Assembly (NCBI GenBank): GCA_030148985.1
Contig: JASBSJ010000056.1
Location: forward strand, 1-56,385
Direction: 5' to 3'
Length of the DNA: 56,385 nt
Source: Sphingopyxis sp.
GTDB lineage: Bacteria; Pseudomonadota; Alphaproteobacteria; Sphingomonadales; Sphingomonadaceae
Position numbers and translations under genes: made by a program. How positions within the stretch are numbered: the first letter of the stretch is position 1; the number at the start of each line of letters is the position of its first letter. Below, in pieces: positions 41,846 through 51,900 of the stretch. The notes beneath the pieces were generated by a model. That model ran no database searches and was not told the origin of the DNA. It saw only the letters and a list, made by a program, of their open reading frames with translations.

Positions 41846-44800
41846 ATGTCACGGATCTTCATCGACCGGCCGATCTTTGCCTGGGTCCTGGCGATCGTCG
41901 TCATGCTCGCGGGCTTTGGCGCGCTGCGTTCGCTGCCGATCGAACAATATCCCGACATTGCGCCGGTGCAGGTCAATATTCGCGCGAGCTATCCGGGCGC
42001 ATCGGCCGAAACGGTCGAGAACAGCGTCACGCAGATCCTCGAGCAGCAGCTGACCGGAATCGACGGCCTGCTCTATTTCAGTTCGCAGTCGAGCGCGAGC
42101 GGACAGGCCAGCATCACCGCGATCTTCAACAAGGGCACCGATCCCGACATCGCGCAGGTGCAGGTGCAGAACAAGATCGAGTCGGCGGTGTCGCGCCTGC
42201 CAGCGCAGGTGCAGCAGCAGGGGGTAAGGGTCAGCAAATCCAATTCGGACATTTTGCTGATCGTCAGCGTTTACGACAAGACGCGGACGCGCTCGAACTA
42301 TGACGTGTCGGACTATCTGACCACCAACATCCAGGATCCGCTGTCGCGGGTCGAAGGCGTCGGCGACGTCAATATTTTCGGATCGCCGCACGCGATGCGG
42401 ATCTGGCTGAACCCGCAGCGACTGGCCGCGGTGTCATTGATGCCGGGCGACGTGATTGCCGCGATCTCGGCCCAGAACAGCGAGGTCGCGGCAGGCGAGG
42501 TCGGCGGCCTGCCGTCGCCGCAAGGCCAGTTGCTGACCGCGACCGTCACCGCCCAGTCGCGCCTGCAAACGCCCGAGGAATTCCAGAATATCGTCCTGAA
42601 AACCCTACCCGACGGATCGGCGGTGCGCGTCCGCGATGTGGCGCGGGTCGAAATCGGGGCCGAAAATTACAGCTCGGTCGGGCGGATGAACCGGCAACCG
42701 AGTTCGGGCATGGCGATCTCGCTGTCGCCGGGCGCCGACGCGCTGGCGACCGTCGACCGCGTGAAAGCGCGAATGACCGAGCTTGCGCGCAACATGCCCG
42801 ACGGGCTGGGCTATGCCTATATCAATGACACGACGACCTTCATCCGCCTGTCGGTGAGCGAAGTCCAAAAGGCGTTGTTCGAGGCGATCCTGCTCGTCAT
42901 CATCGTCATGTTCGTGTTCCTGCAAAGCTGGCGCGCGACGCTGATCCCGGCGATCGCGGTGCCGGTGGTGCTGCTCGGCACCTTCGCGGTTTTCTATCTT
43001 GCGGGTTTCTCGATCAACACGTTGACCTTATTCGGCCTGGTCCTGGCAATCGGATTGCTCGTCGATGACGCGATCGTCGTTGTCGAGAATGTCGAGCGCC
43101 TGATGGAAGAAAATCCCGGCATGAGCGCGCGCGAAGCGACGATCCAGTCGATGAAGGAATTGCAGGTCGCGCTGATCGCGATCGGGCTGGTCCTGTCGGC
43201 GGTCTTCCTGCCCATGGCGTTTTTCGGCGGTTCGACCGGGGTCATCTATCGTCAATTTTCGATCACCATCGTCTCGGCAATGGCGCTGTCGGTGTTCGTC
43301 GCGCTGATCCTCAGCCCGGCACTGACCTCGACCCTGCTCAAGCCGCGCGACCATGGCGAGCCGCCGCCGCGCCGGTTTCCGCGCGTCGATGCCGCGCTGA
43401 CACGCGCCAAGACCTGGTTCAACACCGGTTTCGAGCGGACGACCAATCGTTATGTTGGCAGCGTTGAGCGCGTCGTCGATCGCAAATGGCGTTTTCTGGG
43501 TATCTATTTGATCATCCTTGTCCTGCTGGCGTTTCTGTTCCTGCGCCTGCCCGGCGGCTTTTTGCCCGGCGAGGATCAGGGGCGGGTGCAGATTCAGTTC
43601 CGCCTGCCCGCGGGCGCGACGCAGGCGCGGACGCTCGAGGTGCGCGATGCGATTGAGGATCATCTGCTCAGCGCCGAAAAGGCGAATATCGACACGCTGT
43701 TCGTCAATGTCGGTGGCGGCGGCGGCGGCGCGTCGGGGCAGAATACCGGGCGCGGGTTCGTCAACCTGGCCCATTGGGACGACCGCCCCGGCAAGGAAAA
43801 CACCGCCGACGCCATCGCCGCGCGCACCCGCCAGGCCTTCGCGGGCCTGCGCGACGCCCAGGTTTTTGCGCTCGTCCCCGGCTCGGTGCGCGGGCTGGGC
43901 GATACATCGGGCTTTACGATGCAGTTCCAGAACCGCAGCGGCATGACGCGCGAAGAATTTGCCGCCGCGCGCGACCAGTTGCTCGCCGCCGCCAATGCGA
44001 ACCCCAGGCTGACCTCGGTGCGGCTGAGCGACCTGCCCGACCTTGCGACGCTGAAGATCGATATCGATACGCAGCGGCTGACCGCTTATGGTTTGACCAA
44101 CGCCGATGTGAACAGCACATTGTCGACCGCCTGGGGCGGCCGCTACGTCAACGACTTCATCGACGAAGGTCGGGTCAAGCGCGTCTATGTTCAGGGCGAT
44201 GCGCCATATCGTTCCAAACCCGAAGACCTCGGCCAATGGTATGTGCGCTCGGCCGATGGCGAAATGTCGCCTTTTTCGGCCTTTTCGCAGATCAGCTGGT
44301 CGACGACGCCCAGCACGACATCGCGCTTTCAGGGCATTCCCGCTTTCGAAATTTCGGGCGCGCCAGCCGACGGCACCAGTTCGGGCGAAGCGATGGACGA
44401 GATTGCCGCGCTGGCGGCCGAAATTCCCGGCACCAGTGTCGCCTGGTCGGGCGCCTCTTATGAGGAACGGCTGTCATCGGGACAGGCGCCCCTGCTCTAT
44501 GCGCTGTCGCTGCTCGTCGTGTTCCTCTGCCTCGCCGCGCTTTACGAAAGCTGGTCGATCCCGGTCGCGGTGCTGCTCGTCATTCCGCTCGGGCTGGTCG
44601 GCGCGGTGTTCGCGGTCACGCTGCGCGGCCTCGAAAATGACGTCTATCTGCAAATCGGGCTGCTCACGACAATGGGTCTCGCGTCGAAAAACGCCATCCT
44701 GATGATCGAATTCGCCGAACAGGAAGAGAAAAAGGGCAAGCGCGTGATCGAGGCCGCCATCGCCGCAGCGCGCATCCGCCTGCGCCCGATCCTGATGACG

Positions 44801-45037
44801 AGCTTTGCCTTCATCTTCGGCGTGTTGCCGCTTGCCCTCGCGTCGGGGGCGGGCGCGAACAGCCGCATCGCGATCGGCACGTCGGTGATCGGCGGCATGT
44901 TGACGGCGACCCTGCTCGCGATCTTCTTCATCCCGCTCTTCTTCGTCCTCGTCCGCCGCGGCGTCCGCGACGGGCTCGCCGCGGCGCGGGCCCGCTTCAG
45001 CAAGGGCAAGGACGGCGGCACCGAGGTGCCGGCATGA
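41846..45037 (+). CDS. RND multidrug efflux pump, HAE1 family (AcrB-like)
   Basis: A 1063-residue inner-membrane proton antiporter. It starts SRIFIDRPIFAWVLAI and contains the two halves with 12 helices and large periplasmic loops. The proton-relay pair Asp407-Asp408 is in LLVDDAIVVVEN at the same numbers as in E. coli AcrB, and the C-terminal half has GLASKNAILMIEFA with the conserved lysine. It exports hydrophobic compounds, drugs and detergents in complex with the neighbouring adaptor and outer-membrane factor. Its stop overlaps the next start by four bases (ATGA). Confidence 0.95.
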   Translation: MSRIFIDRPIFAWVLAIVVMLAGFGALRSLPIEQYPDIAPVQVNIRASYPGASAETVENSVTQILEQQLTGIDGLLYFSSQSSASGQASITAIFNKGTDPDIAQVQVQNKIESAVSRLPAQVQQQGVRVSKSNSDILLIVSVYDKTRTRSNYDVSDYLTTNIQDPLSRVEGVGDVNIFGSPHAMRIWLNPQRLAAVSLMPGDVIAAISAQNSEVAAGEVGGLPSPQGQLLTATVTAQSRLQTPEEFQNIVLKTLPDGSAVRVRDVARVEIGAENYSSVGRMNRQPSSGMAISLSPGADALATVDRVKARMTELARNMPDGLGYAYINDTTTFIRLSVSEVQKALFEAILLVIIVMFVFLQSWRATLIPAIAVPVVLLGTFAVFYLAGFSINTLTLFGLVLAIGLLVDDAIVVVENVERLMEENPGMSAREATIQSMKELQVALIAIGLVLSAVFLPMAFFGGSTGVIYRQFSITIVSAMALSVFVALILSPALTSTLLKPRDHGEPPPRRFPRVDAALTRAKTWFNTGFERTTNRYVGSVERVVDRKWRFLGIYLIILVLLAFLFLRLPGGFLPGEDQGRVQIQFRLPAGATQARTLEVRDAIEDHLLSAEKANIDTLFVNVGGGGGGASGQNTGRGFVNLAHWDDRPGKENTADAIAARTRQAFAGLRDAQVFALVPGSVRGLGDTSGFTMQFQNRSGMTREEFAAARDQLLAAANANPRLTSVRLSDLPDLATLKIDIDTQRLTAYGLTNADVNSTLSTAWGGRYVNDFIDEGRVKRVYVQGDAPYRSKPEDLGQWYVRSADGEMSPFSAFSQISWSTTPSTTSRFQGIPAFEISGAPADGTSSGEAMDEIAALAAEIPGTSVAWSGASYEERLSSGQAPLLYALSLLVVFLCLAALYESWSIPVAVLLVIPLGLVGAVFAVTLRGLENDVYLQIGLLTTMGLASKNAILMIEFAEQEEKKGKRVIEAAIAAARIRLRPILMTSFAFIFGVLPLALASGAGANSRIAIGTSVIGGMLTATLLAIFFIPLFFVLVRRGVRDGLAAARARFSKGKDGGTEVPA

Positions 45038-46440
45038 TCCGCCTCCGCGCGCTCATCGCCTTCGGCCCTTTGCTGCTCGGCGCCTGCTCGCTCGCGCCGA
45101 AGACGGCGCTGCCCGCGCCGCCGGTGCCGCAAAGCTGGCCGGTCGGCGATGCCTATCTGCTGCAAAGCGAGGCGGCGCTCCCCATCCTCTCGTACCCGCA
45201 GGTCTTTACCGATCCGCGGCTCCAGCAGCTGATCGAACAGGCGCTCGCGGACAACCGCGACCTGCGCGTCGCCTATGCCAATGTTGCCGCGGCGCGCGCG
45301 CAGGTGCGCGTCACGCGATCGGCGCAATTTCCCGAGATCGGCGTCAGCGCGGGGGCGGGTTATTCGGACAGCGACAGCAGCAGCGGCGTTGGCGATTTTT
45401 CGCTGCGCGGCGGCGTCACCGCGTTCGAGATCGATCTGTTCGGCCGCCTTGCCAATGCGACCGAGGCCGAGCGCAATCGCGCGCTGGCGACCGAGGCGGC
45501 GTCGCGCACCGTGCGGCTCGCGCTGATCGCCGAGCTGGCGAATGCCTGGGCGGCCTATGGCGCCGACCGCGACCTGTTGAAAATTGCCGAGGACACCGCC
45601 GCCAATGCGCGCGACAGCGTAAGGTTGACGCAGGCACGCCTCGATGGTGGCGTCGCGCCGCGTATCGACCTGCGGCAAGCCGAACAAATTCTGGCAACCG
45701 CCGAAGATGCGATCGCGCAGCAACGAACCGCGCTGGCGCAGGACAAAAACCTGATCCGCCTGCTCGTTGGCGGCGACGTCGATGCCGCGCTGCTCCCCGC
45801 GAGCCTCGCCGAGGTCGCCCCCGCAATCGCACCGCTGCCCGCCGGGGTCCGCTCCGACATATTGCTGCGCCGCCCCGACGTGATCGAGGCCGAATATGGT
45901 CTGCGCGCCGCCAATGCCGACATCGGCGCCGCGCGCGCGCGGCTGTTTCCGTCGATCTCGCTCACCGGGCTGCTCGGCTTTGCGAGCGATGCGCTGTCGG
46001 GTCTGTTCGACGGCGGATCGTTCGGCTGGTCGGCGGGGGGCGATGCCACCGCGACGATTTTCGACGCCGGCGGCCGCCGCGCGGGCGTCGCGGTCAGCGA
46101 AGCGCAGCGCGATGCCGCGCTCGCGGCCTATGAAGGCGCGATCCAGACCGCGTTCCGCGAAACCGCCGACGCGCTCGCGGTGCAGGGCACGATAGCCGAA
46201 AGGGTGCGCGCCGCCGCGGCAAACAGCGAAGCCGCCGCCGACACCGCGACGCTCACCGAAGCGCGCTATCGGGGCGGCATCGACAGCTTCCTCGCCAGCC
46301 TCGACGCCCAGCGCAGCCTTTATGCCGCGCAGCGGAGCGAGATTGCGACGCAGCTGCTGCTCGTCCAGACCCGAATCGCGCTGTTCGGCGCGCTGGGCGG
46401 CGACAGCAACGCGGGCGCTACGACTGAGATGACGCGTTAG
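45034..46440 (+). CDS. RND outer-membrane factor, NodT/OprM family lipoprotein
   Basis: A 468-residue TolC-like protein with a lipoprotein signal peptide (lipobox LGAC). The paired repeats typical of OprM are visible: QQLIEQALADNRDLRVAYANVAAARAQ in the first half and LLRRPDVIEAEYGLRAANADIGAARARLFPS in the second, and each leads into a beta-strand pair (GVSAGAGYSDSDS, SLTGLLGFASD). It would form the trimeric outer-membrane channel of the pump. It ends the three-gene operon, and an inverted repeat starts five bases after the stop. Confidence 0.92.
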   Translation: MIRLRALIAFGPLLLGACSLAPKTALPAPPVPQSWPVGDAYLLQSEAALPILSYPQVFTDPRLQQLIEQALADNRDLRVAYANVAAARAQVRVTRSAQFPEIGVSAGAGYSDSDSSSGVGDFSLRGGVTAFEIDLFGRLANATEAERNRALATEAASRTVRLALIAELANAWAAYGADRDLLKIAEDTAANARDSVRLTQARLDGGVAPRIDLRQAEQILATAEDAIAQQRTALAQDKNLIRLLVGGDVDAALLPASLAEVAPAIAPLPAGVRSDILLRRPDVIEAEYGLRAANADIGAARARLFPSISLTGLLGFASDALSGLFDGGSFGWSAGGDATATIFDAGGRRAGVAVSEAQRDAALAAYEGAIQTAFRETADALAVQGTIAERVRAAAANSEAAADTATLTEARYRGGIDSFLASLDAQRSLYAAQRSEIATQLLLVQTRIALFGALGGDSNAGATTEMTR

Positions 46441-46444
46441 AATA

Positions 46445-46593
46445 TTTCGCACAAAGCCACGAAGCCACAAAGAGACCCGCTCTGAGCCGATAGGCTCTTT
46501 TCTCTATATCAGTGCGGCTGGCCGCAAAGCTGAAAAAGACGGCCGCTTCGCGGCCAGCACGGCTTCTTTGTGGCTTCGTGGCTTTGTGCGAAA
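46445..46593. repeat. CACGAAGCCACGAAGCCACAAA inverted repeat, copy 2 (long interior)
   Basis: Perfect 28-base arms at 46445-46472 and 46566-46593, containing GCCACGAAGCCACAAAG and its complement, separated by 93 bases. The interior holds another hairpin (GGCCGC...GCGGCC region at 46519-46557). The arms match copy 1 at 27560-27637 almost completely but the interior does not. It lies between the efflux operon and imuA. No coding potential or target-site duplication is evident. Confidence 0.88.
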
Positions 46594-46618
46594 CAAAATC
46601 TGCGCAGCCCTCGACGCC

Positions 46619-46647
46619 TTGACAAACATTGCCTCAAAAGCGCTAAT
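46619..46647 (+). promoter_or_regulatory. Promoter of imuA-imuB-dnaE2
   Basis: TTGACA at 46619-46624 and GCTAAT at 46642-46647, 17 bases apart: a perfect -35 and a 4/6 -10. Transcription would start around 46654, inside the LexA box, leaving a leader of about 12 bases with AGGA before the ATG at 46666. Confidence 0.65.
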
Positions 46648-46648
46648 A

Positions 46649-46663
46649 GAACATATCAGGAAC
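46649..46663. promoter_or_regulatory. LexA (SOS) box of imuA-imuB-dnaE2
   Basis: GAACATATCAGGAAC is GAAC-N7-GAAC, the exact complement of the alphaproteobacterial SOS box GTTC-N7-GTTC. It begins two bases after the -10 and ends three bases before the imuA ATG, so LexA would block both transcription start and elongation. Confidence 0.85.
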
Positions 46664-46665
46664 AA

Positions 46666-47469
46666 ATGATGCGCGAGTCGTCCCATCCTCTCGCCGGGCT
46701 GCGCCAACGCATTGCCCGGATCGCCGCCGACGGCGGTTTCGAAAGCCGCCCGGCTGCGGGCTGGCTGGCGAGCGGACATGCGCCCTTCGACAATGCGCTC
46801 GGCGGCGGGCTCGCGACCGGGCGCACCCATGAATTTTTCGCCGCCGACGCGCTCGATGCGACCAGCGCCGCCGCCTTCGCCGCGCTGCTCGCGCTGCGCA
46901 CCCCCGGCAAGGCGCCCCTCATCTGGCTGCGCACCGTCGATGCGGGCAGGCGCGCGGGCCATATCTATGCCCCCGGGATCGCCGAACTCGGCGGCGATCC
47001 CGACCGGCTGCTGCTCGTCGAGGCGGCTGACCCCAAAATGCTGCTCGCCTGCGCCAATGATGCGGTCCGCTGTGCCGGATCGGCGGCGGTGATCGTCGAA
47101 AGCTGGGGCAAATTTCCCTTGCTCGATCTGACCGCCGGACGCCGCCTCGCGCTCGGGGCGCGCGATGCCGGCACCACGCTGCTGATGCTCCGCCTGAATG
47201 CCGCGCCCGCGCCGAGCGTTGCCGAAACGCGATGGAGCGTGACCGCCGCGGCATCGCGCGCGCTGGAAGCGAACGCACCCGGCGCGCCCGCTTTCGACCT
47301 TGAACTGCTGCGCTGGCGCGGCGGCGCCGCGGGCGCGCGCTGGCGACTGGACTGGAACCATGACGAACAAAATTTCGGGCAAGGCGCCGGGGACGCGGCG
47401 CTATCTGGCGCTCTTCTTCCCCTTCCTGCCCGCCGAGCGCTGGCTGCGCACGGCGCCGAAGCCGCCTGA
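46666..47469 (+). CDS. imuA: ImuA, RecA-like accessory protein of DNA-damage mutagenesis
   Basis: A 267-residue protein of the ImuA/SulA-like family with a degenerate RecA-type fold: LASGHAPFDNALGGGLATGRTHEFF and strands APLIWLRTV and AAVIVESWGKFP. It partners ImuB and DnaE2 in error-prone synthesis past damage. The ATG at 46666 (second in-frame ATG at 46669) is chosen because the LexA box and AGGA lie directly upstream; the frame open from 46570 runs through the promoter. It overlaps imuB by 110 bases, so expression is coupled. Confidence 0.88.
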   Translation: MMRESSHPLAGLRQRIARIAADGGFESRPAAGWLASGHAPFDNALGGGLATGRTHEFFAADALDATSAAAFAALLALRTPGKAPLIWLRTVDAGRRAGHIYAPGIAELGGDPDRLLLVEAADPKMLLACANDAVRCAGSAAVIVESWGKFPLLDLTAGRRLALGARDAGTTLLMLRLNAAPAPSVAETRWSVTAAASRALEANAPGAPAFDLELLRWRGGAAGARWRLDWNHDEQNFGQGAGDAALSGALLPLPARRALAAHGAEAA

Positions 47470-48910
47470 CGCGCCGCTGGTCTTTGCCGCGAAGCAGCGC
47501 GGCGCGATGCGCCTCGCCAGCGTCGATGCCGCCGCGCTCGCGGTCGGGCTGCGCCCCGGCATGCCGCTCGCCGATGCGCGTGCGCAGCTGGGGGAGCTTG
47601 TCGTCGTTCCGCACGATCCGGTGGCCGATCAGGACTGGCTCGACCGGCTCGCGCAGGGCTGCGCGCGCTATACCCCGCTCGTCGCGCTCGATGCCCCCGA
47701 CGGGTTGATCCTCGACATCGCGGGCGCCGAGCATCTTTTCGGCGGCGAGGCCGGGCTGGTCGCCGATGTCGAAAACCGCTTCGCCCGCCTTGGCATGACG
47801 CTCCGTCCCGCGCTCGGCCCCACCGCCGACGCCGCGCGCGCGCTCGCGCGCTATCAGGCGCGCCCCGCGCCCGACGAAGCGCAGGCGATCCGCCGCCTGC
47901 CCGTCGCCGCGCTCGAACTCGATGCCGAGGCGACGACCGCGCTGGTGCGCGCGGGCCTCAAAACGATCGGCGACCTTGCGAGTCGCCCCATGGCGAACCT
48001 TGCCGCGCGGTTCGGCGCCGACGCCGCGATGGCGCTGCGGCGGATGTTGGGCGACGCGCCGAGCCCGCTCGACCCGCGCACCCGCCCGCCGCCGGTCGCC
48101 GCCGAACGCCGCTTTGCCGAACCGCTCGGCAGCACCGCGCACGCCGCCAAAATACTGGCCGAACTGGTCGGCGAGGCAATCGGGACGCTGGCCGAACGCG
48201 GCAAGGGCGGGCGCCATTTTCGCGCGACCTTTTTTCGCAGCGACGGGCTTGCGCGCAGCATCGCGATCGAAACGGGGCATCCGACGCGCGACGCCGGCCT
48301 TGTCATGCGCCTGTTCGCCGAGCGGATGGACAGCCTTGCCGATCCGCTCGACCCCGGTTTCGGCTTCGACATGATCCGCCTTACCGTGCCGCGGATCGAA
48401 GCGCTCGGTGCGAGCCAGCTCAGGCTCGAAGGCGGCGCGGTAAAAGAGGCGGCGATCGACGAACTTGCCGACCGGCTGGCGACGCGGCTCGGGCGCGGGC
48501 GGGTCAGGAAATTCCGTCCCGCCGACACGCATATCCCCGAACAGGCGCTGCTCGAACTGCCCGCGATCGACGCGCCGCCGCCGCTGCCCTGGCAGGCCCC
48601 CGAACCCGGCGAACCGCCGACGCGCCCCTTTCACCTGTTCGACCCGCCACAGCCGATCGAGGTGATCGCCGAAGTCCCCGACGGTCCGCCGCAGCGCTTT
48701 CGCTGGCGCCGCGCCTTTCATGCCGTGCGCCGCTACGAAGGCCCCGAACGCATCGCTGCCGAATGGTGGCGCCGCCGCGACAATGGCGGGCTGACGCGCG
48801 ACTATTACCGTGTCGAGGATGTGCAGGGGCGCCGTTTCTGGCTGTTCCGCCACGGGCTTTACGACGAAAAACCCGATCCGCGCTGGTATATCCACGGGGT
48901 TTTCGCATGA
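47360..48910 (+). CDS. imuB: ImuB, catalytically inactive Y-family polymerase homologue
   Basis: A 516-residue Y-family-like protein. The first strand reads YLALFFPFLPAERW, where an active polymerase has Asp in the DxDxFFA motif, so the catalytic acids are missing, as is typical of ImuB. Fingers and little-finger-like regions follow, and the C-terminal part contains PFHLFDPPQPIEV and ends in DPRWYIHGVFA. ImuB acts as a hub between the sliding clamp, DnaE2 and ImuA. The ATG at 47360 lies within imuA in another frame and matches the family N-terminus. Its stop overlaps dnaE2 by four bases. Confidence 0.9.
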   Translation: MTNKISGKAPGTRRYLALFFPFLPAERWLRTAPKPPDAPLVFAAKQRGAMRLASVDAAALAVGLRPGMPLADARAQLGELVVVPHDPVADQDWLDRLAQGCARYTPLVALDAPDGLILDIAGAEHLFGGEAGLVADVENRFARLGMTLRPALGPTADAARALARYQARPAPDEAQAIRRLPVAALELDAEATTALVRAGLKTIGDLASRPMANLAARFGADAAMALRRMLGDAPSPLDPRTRPPPVAAERRFAEPLGSTAHAAKILAELVGEAIGTLAERGKGGRHFRATFFRSDGLARSIAIETGHPTRDAGLVMRLFAERMDSLADPLDPGFGFDMIRLTVPRIEALGASQLRLEGGAVKEAAIDELADRLATRLGRGRVRKFRPADTHIPEQALLELPAIDAPPPLPWQAPEPGEPPTRPFHLFDPPQPIEVIAEVPDGPPQRFRWRRAFHAVRRYEGPERIAAEWWRRRDNGGLTRDYYRVEDVQGRRFWLFRHGLYDEKPDPRWYIHGVFA

Positions 48911-51900
48911 ACGACGCGCCCGAAACCGGCCCCGACCCCGGCTTCGCCGAACTGGTCGCCGCGACCAACTATAGCTTCCTGCGCGGCGCCGCGCATCCCG
49001 CGGAGATGGTCGCCGAGGCGATCAACCTGGGGATGGTGGGCATCGGCATCGCCGACCGCAACAGCGTGGCGGGGGTGGTGCGGGCGCTGACCGCCTTGCG
49101 CAAGCTCGGCGAAGAAGCGGCTGAAAAAGGGATTGAGCTTCCACCCTTCAAACTCGTTGTCGGTGCCCGGCTGGTTTTTGATGATGGCACCCCCGACATC
49201 ATCGCCTATCCGACCTCGCGCCTCGGCTGGGGCCGCCTGACCCGCATGCTCACCATCGGTAATCGTCGCACCACGAAGGGCGATTGCGTGATGAAATTCA
49301 AAAACCTGCTGGTCCATTGTCAGGATATGGTGCTGATCGCGATGGCGTCCGAACAGCACGAATTTATGTTGCGGCGTCTGGCTCGAACCGCCCCGGGCGC
49401 CGTGTGGCTTGGCGCCACGATGCCGCGGGGCGGGAGCGATCGACGTCGTCTGGCCCGGCTGGAGGCTTTGGCCGACCGCGTCGGCATTCCCCTGCTCGCG
49501 ACCAATGACGCACTTTACGCAACGCGCGGGCAAAGGCCTTTGCATGATGTGGTGACCTGCATTCGCGAAGGCACAAATTTGAACGAAGCGGGGCGTCTGC
49601 TGCGCGCCAATGGCGAACGCCATCTGAAGTCCCCGCACGAAATGCGGCGCCTCTTTCGGTCCTGTCCTCACGCCGTGGACGAGAGCACCCGGATTCTCGA
49701 TCGCATCGACTTTTCGCTTCGCGATCTTGAATATGAATATCCGCACGAGCCGGTTCCCCCAGGCTGGGATCCGCAAAGCTGGCTCGAGCATATGGTGCTG
49801 GATGCTGCCCACAGGCTGCACCCGGAGGGATTGCCGCAGCGCTGGCAGGAGGTGCTCGACGAGGAACTGTCGCTTATCCACAAATGCAAATTTGCCTGCT
49901 ACTTTCTGACCGTTCACGACATTGTCCATTTCGCCCGCTCGCAGGATCCGCCCATCCTGTGTCAGGGGCGCGGGTCGGCCGCCAATTCGCTCGTCTGCTA
50001 TCTCCTTGAAATCACCTCGATCGATCCGATCGCCAACAATCTGCTCTTCACCCGCTTCCTGTCCGAGGAACGGCGTGAGCCGCCCGATATCGACGTCGAT
50101 TTCGAGCACGAACGACGCGAAGAGGTGATGCAATATATCTATCGCCGCTACACGCGGCGGCGCGCAGGCATCGCCGCGACGGTGATCCACTACCGGCCGC
50201 GCAGCGCGGTTCGCGAGGTTGGCAAGGCGCTGGGACTCAGCGAAGATATTACGCAGCGGCTCGCCGACACGAACTGGGGCAGCTGGGGCAGCGAGATGCC
50301 GGTCGAGCGCTTCATCGAAGCGGGTCTTGATCCCGAGCAGGACGACATCGCGCGGCTGCAATGGATCGTCGCGCAACTGCTGACCTTTCCGCGCCATTTG
50401 TCGCAGCATGTCGGCGGCTATGTGCTGACCGAAGACCGGCTCGACGAGACGGTGCCGATCCACAACGCCGCGATGGCGGAGCGCACCTTCATCGAATGGG
50501 ACAAGGACGATATCGACGAACTCAAATTGATGAAGGTCGATGTGCTTGCGCTCGGGATGCTGACCTGCATCCGCAAATGCCTCGACCTGATGCGGCAGCA
50601 CGATCTCGGCGACCACGACCTCAAATCGGTCCCGCCCGAAGACCCGGTCGTTTACGACATGCTGTGCAAGGGCGACAGCATCGGCGTGTTCCAGGTCGAA
50701 AGCCGCGCGCAGATCAACATGCTGCCGCGGCTGCGCCCGCGCGAATTTTACGATCTGGTCATTCAGGTCGCGATCGTCCGGCCAGGACCGATCGAGGGCG
50801 ATATGGTCCATCCCTATCTGAAACGCCGCAATGGCGAGGAGCCGGTCGACTATCCGTCGCCCGCCCCGCCGCACGATCCCGACGAACTTTACCATCTGCT
50901 TCACAGAACCTTCGGCGTTCCGCTGTTTCAGGAACAAGCGATGAAACTCGCTATCGTCGCGGCCGAATTCACCCCCGACGAGGCCAATGGCCTGCGGCGG
51001 GCGATGGCGACTTTTCGCAATGTCGGGACAATCAATCAATATCAGGAAAAAATGATCGGCGGCATGGTTCGCCGGGGGTATGAGCGCGACTTCGCCGAAC
51101 GCTGCTACAATCAGATCAAGGGATTCGGCAGTTACGGCTTTCCCGAAAGCCACGCCCAATCCTTTGCCAAGCTGGTCTATGTCTCGTCATGGCTGAAATG
51201 CCATCACCCCGCGGTTTTCGCGTGCGGCCTTCTCAACTCGCAGCCGATGGGCTTTTATGCCCCGGCGCAGCTCGCGCGCGATGCGCAGGAGCATGGGGTC
51301 GAGGTGCGCGCGGCCGATGTGAACGCCAGCCACTGGGACAACAGCCTGGAGCGGCGCGCGGACGGCAGCCTCGCGCTGCGGCTGGGTTTCCGGCAGGTCG
51401 ACGGGTTTCGCGAAGAATGGGCGGCGCAGATCGTCGCGGCGCGCACCGCCCCCTTTGCTTCGATCGAGGAGCTAGCGCGCCGCGCGAACCTACCGTCGCG
51501 GGCGCTGCGCCTGCTCGCCGATGCCGATGCGTGCGGGTCGATGGGGCAGGGTCGGCGCCCGGCGCTGTGGGACGCGCGGCGCGTGCGCCAGGGGGTGCTG
51601 CCGCTGTTCGGCGCGGCCGAAGCGAACGAGCTGGGGCATGAGGAGGGTGCCGCGCTGCCGCCGACGCCGATGGTCGAACATGTGCTCACCGATTATCAGA
51701 CGACGCGGCTGTCGCTGAAAGGCCATCCGATGGCCTTCCTGCGCCGCGATCTCGAACGCGAAGGCGTGCTGAGCGCCGCCGAGGTCGCGGCGGCGAAGAA
51801 CGGCGCGATCGTCCGCACCGCGGGCGTCGTGCTGATCCGCCAGCGGCCGGGCAAGGGCAATGCGATCTTCATCACGCTCGAGGATGAAGGCGGGATCGTC

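Noticed and set aside
44644..46470. 608-codon open frame antisense to the AcrB/OprM genes
   Set aside because: Arg/Ala-rich translation without domains, opposite strand to two clearly real overlapping genes.
46445..46593. Intact insertion sequence
   Set aside because: The inverted ends fit a mobile element, but the 93-base interior is too short for a transposase and no target-site duplication is seen; recorded as a repeat only.
27560..46593. CRISPR array
   Set aside because: The repeated 28-base sequences are inverted pairs about 19 kb apart, not regularly spaced direct repeats with spacers; no cas genes are present.
46504..47382. Minus-strand frame running through the repeat and imuA
   Set aside because: It crosses the LexA box, the promoter and an inverted repeat and has no family features; imuA on the plus strand explains the region.
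48859..51159. 766-codon open frame antisense to imuB/dnaE2
   Set aside because: It is a high-GC shadow of dnaE2: low-complexity His/Arg/Asp composition, no domain, and full overlap with a gene that has all family motifs.
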